Below are positions 62,244-64,000 of a stretch of 64,000 nt of DNA, piece after piece; position 1 is the first letter of the stretch, and every line of letters begins with the position of its first letter. Origin of the DNA: Comamonas koreensis (lineage in GTDB: Bacteria; Pseudomonadota; Gammaproteobacteria; Burkholderiales; Burkholderiaceae_C). The translations under genes and the position numbers were made by a program. The DNA lies in contig NZ_JAJNCT010000029.1 in the NCBI RefSeq assembly GCF_021026195.1, forward strand, positions 20,680 through 84,679. The letters are read 5' to 3'. The notes under the pieces were generated by a model. That model was not told where the DNA came from and made no database searches. It was given only the letters and a program-made list of their open reading frames with translations.

Positions 62244-62837
62244 ATGCCCTACACCCTGGCCCAGGCCGTTCATAGCGAACTGGTCATCAAGAAAAGCCGC
62301 TTCATCGGCTGCGTTCAGCCGGTGCAGGACCGCGCACAGGCGCTGGTCATCGTTCAAAGTCTGCGCGAGCAACACCCCGGTGCCAACCATGTCTGCTGGG
62401 CGCTGATGGCGGGCGGGCAGTCTGCCGCCGTCGATGATGGCGAGCCCAGCGGCACTGCCGGCCGCCCCATGCTGGATGTTTTGCGCCACCAGCAGATCGA
62501 AGGCGCTCTGGCCACCGTGGTGCGCTACTTTGGCGGCGTCAAGCTGGGCGCTGGCGGCCTCGTCCGCGCCTATACCGATGCCATTGCCCAGGCCATGTTG
62601 AAGGCCGAAAAAGTTGAGCGCCAGGCGATGACCCGCCTGCAATGCCGTCTACCCTACGCGCTGGAAGGTGGCATGCGGCGCGAGGTCAGCAGCGCCCATG
62701 CGCAGTTGCTTAACGTGAGCCATGGCGACGATGTGCTCGCAGAGATTGAGTTGGTCGCATCGCAGGCGCCCGACTTCATCGCCAGAATGAACGAGCTCGG
62801 CCAGGGCCGCCTGACCTGGATTGACGAGCCCGCTTGA
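62244..62837 (+). CDS. IMPACT/YigZ-family protein
   Basis: 197 residues. The signature DDGEPSGTAGRPMLDVL and VRYFGGVKLGAGGLVRAYTD define the UPF0029/IMPACT domain (about 15-125); the remainder is the C-terminal ferredoxin-like domain of YigZ proteins. The eukaryotic relative IMPACT modulates translation control; bacterial YigZ has no firm function. The start at 62244 matches the family N-terminus. Confidence 0.92.
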   Translation: MPYTLAQAVHSELVIKKSRFIGCVQPVQDRAQALVIVQSLREQHPGANHVCWALMAGGQSAAVDDGEPSGTAGRPMLDVLRHQQIEGALATVVRYFGGVKLGAGGLVRAYTDAIAQAMLKAEKVERQAMTRLQCRLPYALEGGMRREVSSAHAQLLNVSHGDDVLAEIELVASQAPDFIARMNELGQGRLTWIDEPA

Positions 62838-62973
62838 ATCCGCTCGACCGCAGCCAGCACCGCGTTTGCGCTCGGTTCCATGTAAAAGAGTAATTCAATC
62901 CTGTGCCCAACATGCATGCGCTTTTCAGTGCCGTTATCATCAAACGCGACCGGGATGCGCTAGCGGGTAGCGC

Positions 62974-63609
62974 ATGGAAATAGCGAGACTAACTATGGCC
63001 ATTCATTTATGGGATTACGCACCTGACGCGCTGGAAGTATCGATGAGCGAACTGCTGGTGGCCACGGCCGAAGGCGCCGACGACCTGATCGACCAGAACG
63101 TGAAAGAGGTACTGCACGGCCTGCGCGAGCATCTGAAAATGGACGTCATCTTTGTTTCTGAGATCCGCAATGGCCAGCGCACCTTCAAGCATGTGGACCA
63201 CAGCGCTGATAAAGCCTTGATCGCAACCGGGGGCGGCTCCTCACTGGAGCAGTCCTTCTGCCAATGCGTGCTCGACGGCCGCCTGCCGCCGCTGGTGCAC
63301 GATGCTGCACAACACACAGAGTCCGCGAAACTCCCGGCCACGCCCTTCCGCGGCGGCGCCCATTTGAGTACGCCCATCATCCTTGCCGATGGTCAGATCT
63401 ACGGCACCCTGTGCTGCTTCAGCACCGAGCCCGATCCTACGCTGCGCGAGACCGATCTGCAGAAGCTGGCCGTCGTTGCCAAACACACGGCCAAGCGCAT
63501 TGATGTGCGCCGCGAGTCTGAGCGTGATGCCGAGCTGGAAAACTGGAAGCTGCAGCCGCTGGATGAGAAAAAGCAGGGTTGGCAGTTCCCTACCAAGAAG
63601 GGAAACTGA
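62974..63609 (+). CDS. GAF-domain protein
   Basis: 211 residues from the ATG at 62974; an ATG at 62995 with a weak GAGA site is an alternative. Residues about 35-180 form a GAF domain (REHLKMDVIFVSEIRNGQRT, SSLEQSFCQCVLDGRLPPLV, TPIILADGQIYGTLCCFSTE). No output domain is attached, so it probably acts as a small-ligand sensor or binds another protein. The terminal Lys-rich stretch is likely flexible. Ligand unknown. Confidence 0.85.
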   Translation: MEIARLTMAIHLWDYAPDALEVSMSELLVATAEGADDLIDQNVKEVLHGLREHLKMDVIFVSEIRNGQRTFKHVDHSADKALIATGGGSSLEQSFCQCVLDGRLPPLVHDAAQHTESAKLPATPFRGGAHLSTPIILADGQIYGTLCCFSTEPDPTLRETDLQKLAVVAKHTAKRIDVRRESERDAELENWKLQPLDEKKQGWQFPTKKGN

Positions 63610-63686
63610 GCGGCCAACGCTGTTGTAGCCAATGCAGCAGCGCCGCAGTAGGCGTGGCTGCTTCTCAGGCTAGAATGGATAGATTC

Positions 63687-63760
63687 GCGGGTGTCGTTCA
63701 GTGGTAGGACTCTTGCTTCCCAAGCAAATAATGTGGGTTCGATTCCCATCACCCGCTCCA
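63687..63760 (+). tRNA. tRNA-Gly(CCC)
   Basis: 74 bases with encoded CCA. Acceptor arms are GCGGGTG and CACCCGC, the anticodon loop is TTCCCAA (anticodon CCC), and the T loop region is GGTTCGATTCC. It is read on the plus strand about 80 bases after the GAF gene. Confidence 0.96.
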
Positions 63761-63803
63761 GACAAAACAAAACGCGCCTCGAAAGGCGCGTCAGATTGTT
63801 GAT

Positions 63804-63834
63804 AAACCCCCGTTTTTTCAAACGGGGGTTTTTT
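63804..63834 (+). terminator. Rho-independent terminator after tRNA-Gly
   Basis: The stem AACCCCCGTTT / AAACGGGGGTT is followed by TTTT. A shorter hairpin ACGCGCCT / AGGCGCGT precedes it at about 63771-63790. Confidence 0.9.
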
Positions 63835-63841
63835 CTTGCCG

Positions 63842-63988
63842 CTATGCGAAGCGATACGCAGGCCCAGGCAGCTGCGCGCCGCCAAACTTTTGCTTTGCGT
63901 GGTGCGCTTGCTCGCGACGCTCGTAGCCTCTCATAGCCGCTTTTAAAAGCCGTAAAAGCCGCGCCAGCAGCAGCGCGATCTTCTTCAT
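63842..63988 (-). CDS. Possible small protein, 48 residues
   Basis: An ATG at 63988 opens a 48-residue frame on the minus strand with a Leu-rich N-terminus (MKKIALLLARLLRLLKAA) and a basic tail ending AYRFA. There is no obvious ribosome site within the window. It could be a small membrane-associated protein or chance; composition is high-GC and uninformative. Confidence 0.3.
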   Translation of the reverse strand: MKKIALLLARLLRLLKAAMRGYERREQAHHAKQKFGGAQLPGPAYRFA

Positions 63989-64000
63989 GTTCTGCGCGCA

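Overview
The window is high-GC chromosomal DNA of a betaproteobacterium of the order Burkholderiales, most likely family Comamonadaceae (Comamonas-like). The evidence is two orphan Bug/TTT-type binding proteins, a class Ia nrdA-nrdB-ferredoxin operon, an aceE-aceF-lpdA operon whose E3 carries its own lipoyl domain, a C-terminally extended IF-1, and CTGT-N8-ACAG LexA boxes. It is mostly core chromosome. Two stretches stand out as AT-rich and accessory: about 29.0-30.5 kb and about 32.5-36.2 kb.

Layout, left to right. At 0-8.3 kb a B12 (or corrinoid) uptake operon runs leftward from a cobalamin riboswitch: TonB receptor, binding lipoprotein, permease, ATPase and a CbiX-like/2Fe-2S protein. A LysR gene lies on each side. 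At 8.4-13.7 kb is a hyuA-hyuB-MFS operon for a hydantoin- or oxoproline-type substrate. At 14.1-18.0 kb is nrdA-nrdB-ferredoxin with two NrdR-like boxes spaced 32 bp. At 18.3-19.1 kb are two near-identical tRNA-Pro(UGG) genes and infA. At 19.5-25.4 kb are an EVE protein, DUF2322, a glutamine amidotransferase, a YbdK-type ligase with a CPA2 antiporter, and a BASS transporter. At 25.4-27.8 kb a radical SAM protein and a DUF4130 protein form an operon behind two near-consensus LexA boxes. At 27.8-32.4 kb are two Bug proteins, a Tat-exported aldo/keto reductase and a VOC protein with a PCP_red-like tail.

At 32.5-36.2 kb is a broken hipBA locus. A hipB pseudogene needs three reading frames and starts the first codons of hipA. 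The hipA 3' end lies 3 kb away with an in-frame stop. Between them is AT-rich DNA encoding a secreted S8 (subtilisin-like) protease.

From 36.4 kb rightward: the pyruvate dehydrogenase operon with a divergent PAS histidine kinase/FixJ-type regulator pair, then folD, oligopeptidase A, a periplasmic glutaredoxin-like protein, rpiA, pyrD, bioB, two VOC genes, a GGDEF-EAL protein, a beta-propeller protein with a C-terminal anchor, a YgiQ radical SAM protein, a 60-residue protein, an IMPACT/YigZ protein, a GAF protein and tRNA-Gly(CCC).

The best candidates for new biology are the SOS-boxed radical SAM/DUF4130 pair and the hipBA locus replaced by a protease island. All assignments come from reading the sequence; no database search was run.
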